Positions 54,101 through 63,200 of a stretch of DNA of 64,000 bases are shown here, in pieces. A program made the translations under genes and the position numbers. The stretch spans positions 29,683 to 93,682 of the forward strand of contig VFIW01000142.1 of assembly GCA_006386115.1 (NCBI GenBank), given 5' to 3'. Source of the DNA: Globisporangium splendens (Eukaryota; Oomycota; Peronosporomycetes; Pythiales; Pythiaceae). The stretch's first letter is position 1. Every line of letters begins with the position of its first letter. The notes under the pieces were generated by a model, which ran no database searches, was not told where the DNA came from, and saw only the letters and a list, made by a program, of their open reading frames with translations.

Positions 54101-55338
54101 ACGGCTCGTCGAAAGAGTCATTGCCTGCCAAACTCGAGTCAAAGCTTGCTCGGTTTAGTTATCACGACGGGTTATTGTGGCATCAACTGTCCAACTTCGA
54201 TTACCCGCGTGTGTATGTACCGCATGACCAGGATCTGAAACTTTCGATCCTTCATGAGTTTCACGATGCGCCAGCGAGTGGGCATCTGGGGCGTGAAAAG
54301 ACCTTCTTGCAAGTGTCCAATGTGTTTTGGTGGCCACACCAATACAAATGGGTGGCCAATTATGTACGTTCATGCGAACAGTGCCAGCGCGTGAAGCCTG
54401 CGGGCAAGAACAAAGCGCCGCTGCATCCGCTGCCGATTCCGCAAGATTGCTGGAAGTCGGTCAGCATGGATTTCGTCTTCGGTTTCCCGGAAGACAAGGC
54501 GCGCAACACAGGCGTCGTCGTGTTCGTCGACCGACTGAGCAAAATGGTGCATGTTGCACCTGTGCGCAAGCATGTCACTGCCCAAGAGACGGCATGCCTA
54601 TTTTTAGAGCACGTGTTCCGCTATCACGGCTTGCCCGAGTCTATTGTATCAGACCGGGACCCGCGTTTCACCGCTGCCTTTTGGCGCGAACTCTTCCGCC
54701 TGCTCGGCACAGATCTGGCGATGTCCACTGCCGATCATCCCGAGACAGACGGGCAAACCGAGCGCGTAAACCGTGTCGTCGAGGATATTCTTCGCAGCAT
54801 CGCTGTCGATCATCCCCGCGACTGGAGCCGCTGGCTGCCGTACGCCGAGTTTGCTATAAATAGCAGCGAGCACGCCTCTACGGCCGTGACTCCGTTCTAT
54901 TTTAACTCGCTGCGGCACCCGCGCGTACCCGCCACTCTGTTTGAGGGCGTCGAATATTCTGCGGTGGGAGGGCAACTCGCTGCGCTCGATGCGAGTGCGC
55001 GACCTCCGTCACCAGACGTGGCGTTAACCGCTCACGTGGACGCGCGCGATGCGCCGCCTGTGCGGTCGCACTTCGAATCTGTCACGGTCTTACCGGATGG
55101 CACGCGTTCCACATTTGGAGAGAAAAACACGGTACTGAGTTACGGTACTCGTGTCCCTATAGATCGATCTTCCACGGTACTGAGTTACGGTACTCGTGTC
55201 CCTATAGATCGATCTCCCACGGTTCCGAGTTACGCAGCACGGTACGTGTGTGAGGAAGCGTGTGCACGACTTCTCTCAAGGACTCTGTTCCAAGAACTGT
55301 TGCCTGCTTCCTGCAGTGCAACGATCGGTTACCTATAG
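51133..55338 (+). CDS. pol: Element B2 Pol (protease, RT, RNase H, integrase; C-terminus replaced)
   Basis: Open for 1401 codons in the -1 frame relative to gag. Order: protease VLVDCGASQNF (Cys in place of the usual Ser/Thr after Asp) and ILGMPWL; an Ala-Gly-Ser-Pro repeat linker (51690-51900); RT with YFDDIFVHS near 53120; RNase H CDASDFAIGCALMQ near 53580; integrase zinc-binding HEFHDAP...CEQCQRVK; core with MDFVFGF, SDRDPRF and TDGQTERVN. All RT and integrase catalytic residues I can see are present. After VLPDGTRS come two 42-nt repeats (VLSYGTRVPIDRS twice), and then the frame enters the inverted LTR (AARYVCEEACARL...) and stops at TAG 55336-55338. The chromodomain found in B1 is missing. 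Confidence 0.9.
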   Translation, partial: RNVSVEAGRSTETDSIASASPTTRVVQMGSLVPGALGNKAPSEMLVYSADVKGYEKKMTVLVDCGASQNFVSKSALKQSLQAYERLVHTGKREKMIVRLADGSTVHTEGVRVELSFRFCDFVCKETFVVLAMGSKYDLILGMPWLAKHQPWIDWRARTIGSSTPSSGEERRLREYFHAMDVSIKHAAAGSPAGRHAAAGSPASSAHAAAGSPAGRHAAAGSPASNTHAAAESPARRCAEAGSPAKRYTVAGSPVCAEAPESPDVDTGAQVCGSRASEPAPASDSDSTGVHASASSYHPDGAVLELRTARSRVRINRRGRRKLSARKRDSALASVAEETAASHTIAPSLDAAAASLRAFDRISDPSIDRAHVDVALRRAKRSPEANATDEVFFAEFAALHGLPSTVEAIVSLEEMSFELFLTELERDQIREIVVPTAFTRSELCTSSTADESVLESDKQRRFAAQDWDAVKGSPYFDLLWEFKDVFPDKVPSALPVDRGVRHEIDLEPGSKYCVTRQWPLPREQVEAIDEFFAKRALAGHVRESKSPHSSPTFCVRKATGGWRIVHAFNKLNAATIPAQTPIPRKDVLIDSMGGSTVFSALDLMDGFYQILMRESDVPLTAVSTPSGMLWEWLVMPQGLKNAPATFNRLVTHLLRPHRAYAPSYFDDIFVHSRAEGDLRAVDVHKRHLRSVLQCLRDNSLYCNLKKCIFGASEIPILGCYVGKAGVRADPEKIKAIADWPIPKNVKDLRKWLGLANYLHKYSHNYAARVRPLTHLLKKDVEWDWTSDVMNAFIDVKESLVRAPVLALPDHTKAFSVVCDASDFAIGCALMQKDDDGHERVVSYQSRLLKAAEKNYPVHDKELLAIKYALLKFRVHLLGATPFVVYTDHASLRTAINSPHLSQRMARWLAFFSEFNFRVEYKPGKENVLADALSRRPDYESSVDNSADALCSERAPDLMHLSISRVQTKLKDNIQSLYPKDDECRLLIAHFDGSSKESLPAKLESKLARFSYHDGLLWHQLSNFDYPRVYVPHDQDLKLSILHEFHDAPASGHLGREKTFLQVSNVFWWPHQYKWVANYVRSCEQCQRVKPAGKNKAPLHPLPIPQDCWKSVSMDFVFGFPEDKARNTGVVVFVDRLSKMVHVAPVRKHVTAQETACLFLEHVFRYHGLPESIVSDRDPRFTAAFWRELFRLLGTDLAMSTADHPETDGQTERVNRVVEDILRSIAVDHPRDWSRWLPYAEFAINSSEHASTAVTPFYFNSLRHPRVPATLFEGVEYSAVGGQLAALDASARPPSPDVALTAHVDARDAPPVRSHFESVTVLPDGTRSTFGEKNTVLSYGTRVPIDRSSTVLSYGTRVPIDRSPTVPSYAARYVCEEACARLLSRTLFQELLPASCSATIGYL
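51690..51900 (+). repeat. Tandem repeat block in B2 pol
   Basis: Imperfect units of about 30 nt (for example CACGCTGCGGCAGGGAGCCC) encode HAAAGSPAGR-type repeats, seven or so copies, with a higher-order period of about 60 nt. In B1 the whole block is reduced to part of one unit. Confidence 0.8.
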
Positions 55339-55757
55339 ATCTCTATAGAGTAACCGTCAATAACTAAAGGCTTAGTCAGAGGTAAAAATGGAACTGTTTA
55401 TTGGTTGGGGGTTGCCCTCTGCAGGACACCCTGAGTTATCTTTAGTTCACTATCTAGTATAGTGAACTTCCGCTTATTTCAATGTGGACATAAGCGAATG
55501 GCTCTGAATTGCCGTGTTATTCAATTGGTCTAAAAGCACATAGTTTTAGCCTATGAGAGTCGTGTCTGTGACCGACCTCTAATCAGAGTAGCTTGGCTAC
55601 CTTTGTGGTTCGATTAAGTGCGGCGAACCTAATGGATCGGCTGCTTTGGTGTTTCTCGTAGCTAAGTACGGAAACTTTAGTTGCATGCGGACTTAGTCCA
55701 ATGCCAACAGATTGAGCTAAGTTGCTGCGGTGCAACTTAGCGTGTGACCCCGTTACA
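55223..55757 (-). repeat. Inverted LTR at the right end of element B2
   Basis: Reverse complement of the B2 5' LTR except for the last 13 nt of the LTR, which are absent. At least five single-base differences from the 5' LTR are visible. The junction with pol lies in the shared word CCGAGTTACG (55225-55234). Confidence 0.88.
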
Positions 55758-57184
55758 ATATTCTTCGCAGCATCGCTGTCGATCATCCCCGCGACTGGAG
55801 CCGCTGGCTGCCGTACGCCGAGTTTGCTATAAATAGCAGCGAGCACGCCTCTACGGCCGTGACTCCGTTCTATTTTAACTCGCTGCGGCACCCGCGCGTA
55901 CCCGCCACTCTGTTCGAGGGTGTCGAACGTTCTGCGGTGGGAGGGCAACTCGCTGCGCTCGATGCGAGCGCGCGATCTCCGTCACCGGACGTGGCGTCGA
56001 CCGCTCACGTGGACGCGCGCGATGCGCCGCCTGTGCGGTCGCACTTCGAATCTGTCACGGTCTTACCGGACAGCACGCAGAGTATTGACATGTCGGGCAC
56101 GGTACTGAGTTACGGTACTCGTGTGTCTATAGATGGCTCTCCCACGGTACCGAGTTACGGTACTCGTGCTAAAAATAGCCAGTCTCAGGCGGAATCAGGC
56201 GACTGCTCGTGCGAGCGTCAGCCACGAAAGGAAGGACGCGCGGTGTCACACACCGGCGCAGAAATAGATCTCTCTGCAGCACGCGCTGCGAGAGCAACGA
56301 AAAAGCAAGACAAAGCCGTCGCGGCAGCGCAAGACAAGCAGAAGCTCTACGCCGATAAATCGGGTAGAAAGAACAAACAAACGTTTTGTGTGGGTGATAA
56401 AGTGCTATTGAGCATTAAAAACCTACCAAACGATGCAGTCACAACGCTCCCCAGCGGGAGCAAGTTGTTGCCACGATTCATCGGGCCGTACACTGTTGTG
56501 GAGAAGATTGGAGACTTGAATTACAAGCTCGATCTCCCAACGCGAATGGCAATGCACCCCGTGTTCTACGTGGGTTTGCTGAAACGCTACCATGACGCTA
56601 CTGCGGATTCTTATCCCAGTGCGGGAGCACGTCGGTCTCATCAGGGGGCTCAGACGCCGCCCATCGAGACACGAGCGCGTTGTGCCTCTCCCAAAGCGTC
56701 TTCGCTCGCGGAGCGCACCTCGCGTGGAAGTTCTTCCCGCGGACATGGTACTCCTCCAGCATCTGACGAGCTTCCCTCGGCTCCGTCTCAAGCGCCGCCA
56801 CCCTCTGCTTTAACAGCGAGGTCTCGTCCAGATATTGCTGGCGAAGGGCACGGACGTCTTGCTGTAGCGCCCCCAAAGACGATGCGTTCGCGTGAACCAT
56901 CTGAACCATCGCATCTGGTGCAGCCACCGATGCTGAAGCGCGGTAGGGCGCCACCGGTCCCGCTGATTGATAAGCAGGGACAGCGCCACTACCATGTCGA
57001 GCGCCTGCTGCGTGTGCAGCGGCGCAAGGGGAACACCCACTACCTTGTGAAGTGGCGTGGATACGATTTGTCGCAGAGCACATGGGAGCCTGCTGAGCGC
57101 CTCCTCGAGGACGTTCCCGACATGGTCGCCGCTTTTGAGCGTGCGTTGACGGCGAGTGAGACCCGTCCACCTGTCGCTTGTTAA
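55758..57184 (+). pseudogene. Element B1 pol, part 2 (integrase C-terminal part and chromodomain)
   Basis: Starts with the second copy of ATATT and continues the integrase interrupted at 49367: ILRSIAVDHPRDWSRWLPYA, the GPYTVVEKIG/MHPVFYVGLLKRYH post-core domain, a long low-complexity Ser/Pro/Arg linker (about 56600-56960) and a chromodomain (YHVERLLRVQRRKGNTHYLV, WRGYDLSQSTWEP). Stop TAA 57182-57184. The longest stretch is open from 55859. It shares the GTACTGAGTTACGG repeats with B2. Confidence 0.88.
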
Positions 57185-58262
57185 TACTGAGACTCGTGCG
57201 AGCACGGTCATCACTCTTTGTTGCTTCGCGGTACTTTTGTACGCGCTGCACAGCGAATTGCATGCGCTGGCTACGTTGTGCCCCAGGATCGGTGGCCAAT
57301 GTACGCGCAGCCCCAAAGCGTTTCACACCGGTTCTTGATGCCAAGAACGCGGTTTCATATTGATCCTCGGCCTCACCTTCGTAAAGGATAACCGGGATCG
57401 GGTGCACGCGCAGTGCCCCATCGCGTCCTCGCAGATCGGCTTCGCGCCATCGTGCGAACTCAGAGTCATACCTCTCGAGTGGAACCCACGCCCGTGCAAG
57501 TAAATTTGCCGGGGTTTTCGCTGTCGGCAATTCCTTTGGCGGCGGCATTATGGGAAGCGAAAAATGGACGGAACCTTTTGGTGGTGGTTCCAGTCCGGTC
57601 TCATTATTGGTAATGATGACCTCCCCCTTCTCCCTTTCATTGACAGTCTTTGCGACGTCATTCTCTTCCTCCGTCCGACAAATCGAGACGTCTGCCGAGG
57701 GATTTCGCTCCAACTCGTGCAGTTCGGGGCTACCGCTCCCTTAACGCAGCTCCTCATACTCGACCCACTCGTCGATGGAGTCGCGCCTCACGGTGATGCC
57801 TTCCTCTTCCTCCTCTTCCTCCCCTTCCTCGGGTGAGTACTCTTGGTAGTCGACTGCAGTGTCGTCATCGGCGTCGCTTGCCCTGCTCATCGGCTTGACG
57901 ACAGGGAGATCACCAAACTGCAGCTCACTGACACCGTCAGGAGCAGTCTTCGATTGAGTCGACTCGTCGTCGCTCATGCTCACGTCTTCCGTGGCAGACG
58001 TGACCGCAGCGGCAGCGCGTTGTTTTGCGCTTGCCGCCTCGCGCTTCTCAGCGTCGAGCTTCTGCAGTCTTTGAACGAGTCCTTCTGCAGGACCGCTCGC
58101 GCTTCGGGCGATCTTTTCGCGCACTGATTTGTTCGTCGCCATCACGTGTGCGTTCACACTTGTGATGTTGCGATGCTTTTCGGAGAGATTTGCACGCGTG
58201 TTCGCAGTGCCTCTCCCGAAGAATTCTGACCACGACTTCGTGCGTCGTAGCGTGGCCACCAC
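56598..58262 (-). pseudogene. Antisense reading frame inside element B1 (about 554 codons, one in-frame TAA)
   Basis: On the minus strand a frame runs from ATG 58262 (MVATLRRTKSWSEFFGRG) to a TAA at 57743-57741, after an acidic stretch (EEGEEEEEEEG) and RRDSIDEWVEYEEL. It continues in the same frame to 56598. The second part has NANLLARAW-like helical sequence (TPANLLARAWVPLERYDSEF) and, at its end, a clear coiled coil (LGALQQDVRALRQQYLDET, LKQRVAALETEPREARQML). It overlaps the sense chromodomain by 587 nt; in that overlap the antisense product is low complexity, whereas both flanks look genuinely coding. Function unknown. Confidence 0.6.
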
Positions 58263-58295
58263 TCTTTCAAAACCACTCCCGTGTTTCGCACTTTA

Positions 58296-58307
58296 GGTGG
58301 GGGGTGG
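58296..58307 (+). other. Polypurine tract of element B1
   Basis: GGTGGGGGGTGG-type purine-rich run directly before the TGTAAC of the 3' LTR, as expected for the plus-strand primer. Confidence 0.6.
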
Positions 58308-58470
58308 TGTAACGGGGTCACACGCTAAGTTGCACCGCAGCAACTTAGCTCAATCAGTTGGCATTGGACTAAGTCCGCATGCAACTAAAGCTTCCGTACC
58401 TAGCTACGAGAAACACCAAAGCAGCCGATCCATTAGGTTCGCCGCACTTACTCGAACCACAAAGGTAGCC
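58308..58470 (+). repeat. 3' LTR of element B1, first 163 nt only
   Basis: Direct-orientation copy of LTR positions 1 to about 163. It stops after AAAGGTAGCC, where element C begins; the remainder should lie beyond the window, after C. Confidence 0.88.
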
Positions 58471-59105
58471 TGTAAGAGGGCGCTGTTCTCAACAGTTGTA
58501 ATGGGCTAAGGCTGCCATTACATGCAAGGTGGCTCTTTGTGTGTGTCACACACCACCTTGTGGAAGTGCATTGTGGGTGCGAAGATATTGGGTGAAACAC
58601 ATAATAGTGATCCCCACATGCACAGGTGACGTCATCGTCTGACGTCAGAGCAATCTGTGTCTGAGTTGAGTGTTGGTCGCTCGCAATCATTGAGATTCGG
58701 CGTGATTACGCACAACAGTACTCTAGACACGTGAGTGATGGTTCCTACTTGGGAAACTGCACTGGTGATGAGACCGACGTGTGTCTGCCACCTAAAGTGA
58801 GTGGCTGTAGCCAATCACTTTGCAGGGAATTTTCCACGGGACTTCAAGTTCAAGTTTCTCGAAGATCCCCTGGGTTCAACCTCAGTGTACCCAAGGTTTT
58901 ATATATCAGATTCATAGGTTTTATTGTGCATGTTTAGGTTTTAGTTATAAAACCTCTAGGAGCCCTAGTGGTGTTTTACATGTAGTGTCAGGAACCATAA
59001 GCTCATTTCAATTCAGTTGCATTTTTGCCAAGTTCCCCTCAAGTCTCCCTCTTCAAGCGCAAGCGTGCGTGCCGTGTTTGAGGCTGTCTCGGATAGCCTC
59101 TTACA
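58471..59105 (+). repeat. 5' LTR of element C
   Basis: 635 bp with 9-bp inverted ends TGTAAGAGG...CCTCTTACA. Followed two bases later by TGGTAGCACTTCG, the same initiator-tRNA type primer-binding site as in element B. The other LTR is outside the window, so the right boundary rests on the ends and the primer site. Confidence 0.8.
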
Positions 59106-59212
59106 CCTGGTAGCACTTCGTAGTCCTTCCAACGACCAAGTCAAGAGTCTGCATAGGCCGCTTGTGTAGCGTGCGCGGACATTCCAAGACCCCTGTCCGA
59201 TTGTGAGAAACA

Positions 59213-60256
59213 ATGGAAGGGATGGAGACGCCGATGGGCTCGATGCCTGGAGAGACCGTGGAGCTGACGAATGAGCATTTTCCTCATTTGTCGAGCCACG
59301 AGTGGGCAGCCCTCGAGCGTATGCGAGCGGTCATCGGTGAGGCAGCTGTGATCAGCTTGCTGAGATCAGCGTCACCGGATGAGCAGAGGAACGCGGCTAC
59401 GAGCTTCATGCATCACGAGATCATGAACTCTCATCGACAGCCCGCAACTCCTGTCACGACGATGAGAGTGGCACCTCTGAAGCTCGATGTACCTCCGTAC
59501 CGTGGCGGAGAGAACGAACCTCTAGCGAGATGGTTCGTTGAGTTGGATGCAGCGATCACTGCAAGACAACTACGGGACCCAATGCAGCAAGTGTTGTTTG
59601 CGATGTCAAACCTTGCGGGCCGAGCGAAGAGTTGGGCGTATGGGAAGCGATTGGCGGAGCCACATTGCTTCTACGACCTGGACGACTTCAAGAGAGAGCT
59701 AAAGAAGGCTTTTGAGCCTCCGCAGAGCGAATTTCGGGCTCGCGCTGAGTTCTTAAAGCTTCGTCAGGGTAAATACGACCTACACTCGTACGCTCAACGA
59801 GCACGATACCTCGTGTCAAGTATCGTGAATGAGCCGATTGATGCCTCAACGCAAGTTGTGACATTCATGGCAGGGCTCAATGATGGTCCAATTCGGAACC
59901 AGCTGTTCCGCGAGTACCCCAAGACGCTGGATGAAGCCATCGAGCGAGCGATGCAAGAAGAATTCAGCATCAAGCAAGCCAAGTTCAACGGTTTCGGCCC
60001 TCGCCCTGTTCGACAACACGCAGTCACACACGACGGTCCAGAACCGATGGACATCTCGTATGCCGATGCGACTACAAGCAGATACCCACGCAATGACGGG
60101 AAGTGTTTCCGTTGTGGCAAGCCCGGTCACATCGCGAGAAATTGCAAGGTGTCCTTGCCAAGCCAGCAAGCGACACACGGTTCGCAATCGAATCGACCAG
60201 GCAGAGGCCGACGATTCGAGCGTTCCCAACAGCCAAAAAACGGGAACGACCAGTAG
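59213..60256 (+). CDS. gag: Element C Gag
   Basis: 347 residues. N-terminus MEGMETPMGSMPGETVEL, then NEHFPHLSSHEWAALERMR, similar to the B Gag start. Retrotransposon Gag domain (RWFVELDAAITARQ, FAMSNLAGRAKSWAYGKRL, FLKLRQGKYDLHSYAQRA, VTFMAGLNDGPIRNQLF) and one CCHC knuckle CFRCGKPGHIARNC near residue 306. Basic Gln/Arg-rich tail. Ends at TAG 60254-60256 within the frameshift hairpin. Confidence 0.92.
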   Translation: MEGMETPMGSMPGETVELTNEHFPHLSSHEWAALERMRAVIGEAAVISLLRSASPDEQRNAATSFMHHEIMNSHRQPATPVTTMRVAPLKLDVPPYRGGENEPLARWFVELDAAITARQLRDPMQQVLFAMSNLAGRAKSWAYGKRLAEPHCFYDLDDFKRELKKAFEPPQSEFRARAEFLKLRQGKYDLHSYAQRARYLVSSIVNEPIDASTQVVTFMAGLNDGPIRNQLFREYPKTLDEAIERAMQEEFSIKQAKFNGFGPRPVRQHAVTHDGPEPMDISYADATTSRYPRNDGKCFRCGKPGHIARNCKVSLPSQQATHGSQSNRPGRGRRFERSQQPKNGNDQ

Positions 60257-60275
60257 GAGCGGGGCTCCCTACTGG
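60235..60275 (+). promoter_or_regulatory. -1 ribosomal frameshift signal, gag to pol, element C
   Basis: Slippery heptamer A AAA AAC (60235-60241) in the gag frame, an 8-nt spacer, then a hairpin: CCAGTAG (60250-60256) pairs with CTACTGG (60269-60275) and GAGC with GCTC around GGG, with one bulged C. A -1 slip leads into the pol frame. Same architecture as in B2 with a different heptamer and stem. Confidence 0.8.
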
Positions 60276-63200
60276 GCGAACAAAGAGTTCTGTGAATGTC
60301 GTGGAAGCGCAGAACTCTTGCCCCGGTGTGCGCAACGCACATGAAGTTTCCGCGAACAGATGTGAGCGTGTCGAGCAAGAGCCAGCCTTGATAGTCCACA
60401 AGGTTAAGGTAGATGGTTACTCAGAACCTCTACGGGCTCTTGTAGACACTGGTGCGTCGAACAATTTTGTCCGCACACAAGTGGTGAGAAGGCAAGGTTT
60501 GGACCTGCCTATCTCGAACAAGGAAATGATCGTTCGCTTGGCGAATGGATCGAAAGTGACGATGCCTAAGCGCGTGTTGCGTATGGCAATCGAATGTGAT
60601 GATTTCCGAGGCGAAGATGAGTTTATTCTACTCGACCTCGATGACAAGTTTGATCTGATTCTGGGAATGCCCTGGTTGAGAAGGTACCAACCGAGCATCG
60701 ACTGGAAGAAGAAGAAGATCAGCGTCGACAAGCAAGTCGACGAAGACCTCAGCTGCCAGGCAGCAAGAGAGGTGATTTGGGCATATGCATCTGTTGAAGA
60801 TGTGTCTAATGAGAGTCAGGCGTGCGATGGCCCCTCACACTCAAATGACAAGCCCGTGAAGACCACTGGAGGTGGAGTAGTCAGGCGCCAGAAAAAGACT
60901 ACTCCTGTAGCCAAGAGCGATGAAGAGTTCCGCTCTGGCAGAAGGAAAGAAGACAAGAAGACCGACGAAGAAGAACGAAGATCTGCAAGCGTCCCTGATC
61001 AAGACACAAGAAAGGCAGAAGATGAAGTGAAGCGACAAGAACAAGCCACTTCAAGAGAATATGTGAACGTCGCAGTCTACAATGAAGAAGGTGACAGCCA
61101 GATAGTGCGTCACGTACAAGTTGAAAATCCTCCAAGTCTGGCTCGAGAATTGATTTCCTTGCCGTTGATGAGCAAGAAGACGCTTAAGCGTAGCCTGGCG
61201 AAAGGCGAAATTTCGCAAATTTGTGCGATCGTCGATGAAGTTGCCGACGATGTCATCAACACTGCGGAAGTGTTAGATGAGAGGACACGGAAGGAGAGGT
61301 TCGAGGAGCAGTCGTGGGACGCTCTAAAGACAAACCCCGTGTATGGACTTGTCAAGGAATATGCGGACATATTTCCGGACAAAGTGCCGGACGAATTGCC
61401 GCAGGACAGAGGCATTCGTCACGAGATAGATGTACTTCCGGGAACGAAGTACTGTATCACGAGGCAATGGCCGCTACCGAAGGAACAAGTCGATGCGATC
61501 GACGAGTTCTTCGCGCAGCGACAGAAGGCTGGCCATGTGCGCGAGAGCAAGTCTCCGCACTGTAGTCCCACCTTCTGTGTGAAGAAGGCCACAGGCGGTT
61601 GGCGCATTGTTCACGCATTCAACAAATTGAATGATGCGACCATACCTGCTCAGACCCCAGTTCCACGAAAGGATATGATCCTTGATGGAATGGTTGGCAG
61701 CACTGTCTTTAGCGCGATCGATCTGAAAGACGGGTTCTATCAGATTCGAATGCGTGAGAGCGATGTACCATTTACAGCAGTTAGCACCCCTAGTGGTATG
61801 CTGTGGGAGTGGATGGTGATGCCACAAGGTCTGAAGAACGCACCAGCAACTTTCAACAGAATGGTCGCGAATGTACTTCGTCCATTGAGAGAGTTTGCAC
61901 CGAGCTACTTTGACGACATATTCGTTCACAGCAAGGCCTCGGAAGGGAAGAAAGATGTCGATGTTCACCTTGAACATCTTCGTCAAGTCTTTCAAGTTAT
62001 GCGTGAGAACAAACTGTACGCTAACTTGAAGAAATGCATCTTCTTCGCCCCTGAGATCCCTGTACTCGGTTGCTTTGTTGGCAAGAATGGCGTTCGGGTC
62101 GATCCTGAGAAGGTCAAGTCTATTGACGATTGGCCTATTCCTCAGAACGTCAAACAGCTACGTCAGTGGCTGGGTTTGGCCAACTATTTGCACAAATACA
62201 CGCGCAACTATGCAGTGTTAGTGCAACCCCTCACGAGTCTTTTGAAGAAAGATAATGAGTGGGAATGGTCAGAGGAACATCAGGCAGCGTTTGCCAAAGT
62301 AAAGAAGAGCTTGAGAGAAGCTCCTGTCCTAGCTCTCGCAGACCATGAGAAGCCGTTCCATGTAGTCTGCGATGCGAGCGACTATGCTATCGGGTGTGCA
62401 CTGATGCAACACGATGATGAGGGAAAAGAAAGAGTTGTGTCGTATCAGTCACGACAACTCAGGCCCGCAGAACGGAACTATCCGGTCCATGACAAGGAAC
62501 TATTGGCCATGAAGTATGCATTGGCAAAGTTCCGAGTCTATTTGCTTGGTGAAAAGCAGTTCGCTATTTACACTGATCACGCATCACTGCGGACAGCTGT
62601 AAAGACGCCTCACCTATCGCAAAGAATGGCAAGATGGTTTTCCTTCTTCGCTGAGTACAACTTTGTTGTACATTACAAGCCCGGCAAGTCAAACATTCTT
62701 GCCGATGCGCTGTCAAGACGTCCGGATTATGATCCGAAGAACAAGAGTGACGACACGAACGGAGCGTGCCGACTCTGTGAAGACGTCAACGCGATTGCTA
62801 CGGGAGTGACAAGCAGAGTCCAAGAAGAGATCACTGAGGGATACAAGCAAGACGAAGCATGCCAAGAACTGATCAAGTATTTCAAGAATCCCTCAGACAA
62901 GGCACTCCAAAACCTCCCACCAAGAGCAAGATCGCGTGTTCACCGTTACAGCATGCACAATGAGCTGCTGTACTATACGGTTGACGAAGGGGATCCAGCG
63001 AGGATCGTTGTCCCCAACGACGAAGGTCTGCGTCATCGACTCTTGTACGAGTATCACGACGGTCCTTCGAGTGGCCATCTCGGACGTGAGAAAACGTTTC
63101 TCAACTTGTCTCGAGATTATTACTGGCCTCACATGTACAAGTGGGTTCGCAAGTATGTGCGTACTTGCGAAGTGTGCCAAAGAGTTAAGCCATCCGGCTC

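Larger units (their letters stand above)
49368..55757 (+). mobile_element. Element B2: nested Ty3/gypsy retrotransposon with an inverted right-end LTR
   Basis: 6390 bp inserted into the integrase of B1. The flanks are ATATT (49363-49367) and ATATT (55758-55762), a 5-bp target duplication. The left end is a direct LTR (49368-49915). The right end, 55223-55757, is the reverse complement of LTR positions 1-535, so the element starts TGTAACGGGG and ends CCCCGTTACA. Gag and pol are open, but pol lacks the integrase C-terminal part and chromodomain and runs into the inverted LTR. B2 is thus a full insertion of a rearranged cDNA, not a deletion made after insertion. Confidence 0.9.
44154..58470 (+). 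mobile_element. Element B1: outer, decayed Ty3/gypsy retrotransposon, interrupted by B2 and C
   Basis: 5' LTR at 44154-44701, then gag, pol and a chromodomain, and a direct-orientation 3' LTR from 58308. After removing B2 (49368-55757) and one target copy, the coding order is gag, protease, RT, RNase H, integrase, chromodomain. Against B2 it has a 29-nt deletion in gag (near 44857), a one-base loss near the gag end (GGTACC for GGTAACC, about 45841), loss of the Ala-Gly-Ser-Pro repeat block (about 46452), a lost C and a new TAG near 46976, and an extra T in the integrase (about 49257). It is therefore not autonomous. Its 3' LTR is cut after 163 nt by element C. Confidence 0.9.

Noticed and set aside
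49368..55757. B2 as a DNA transposon with 535-bp terminal inverted repeats
   Set aside because: It encodes gag and pol, has a primer-binding site and shares its LTR with B1, where the LTRs are direct; there is no transposase.
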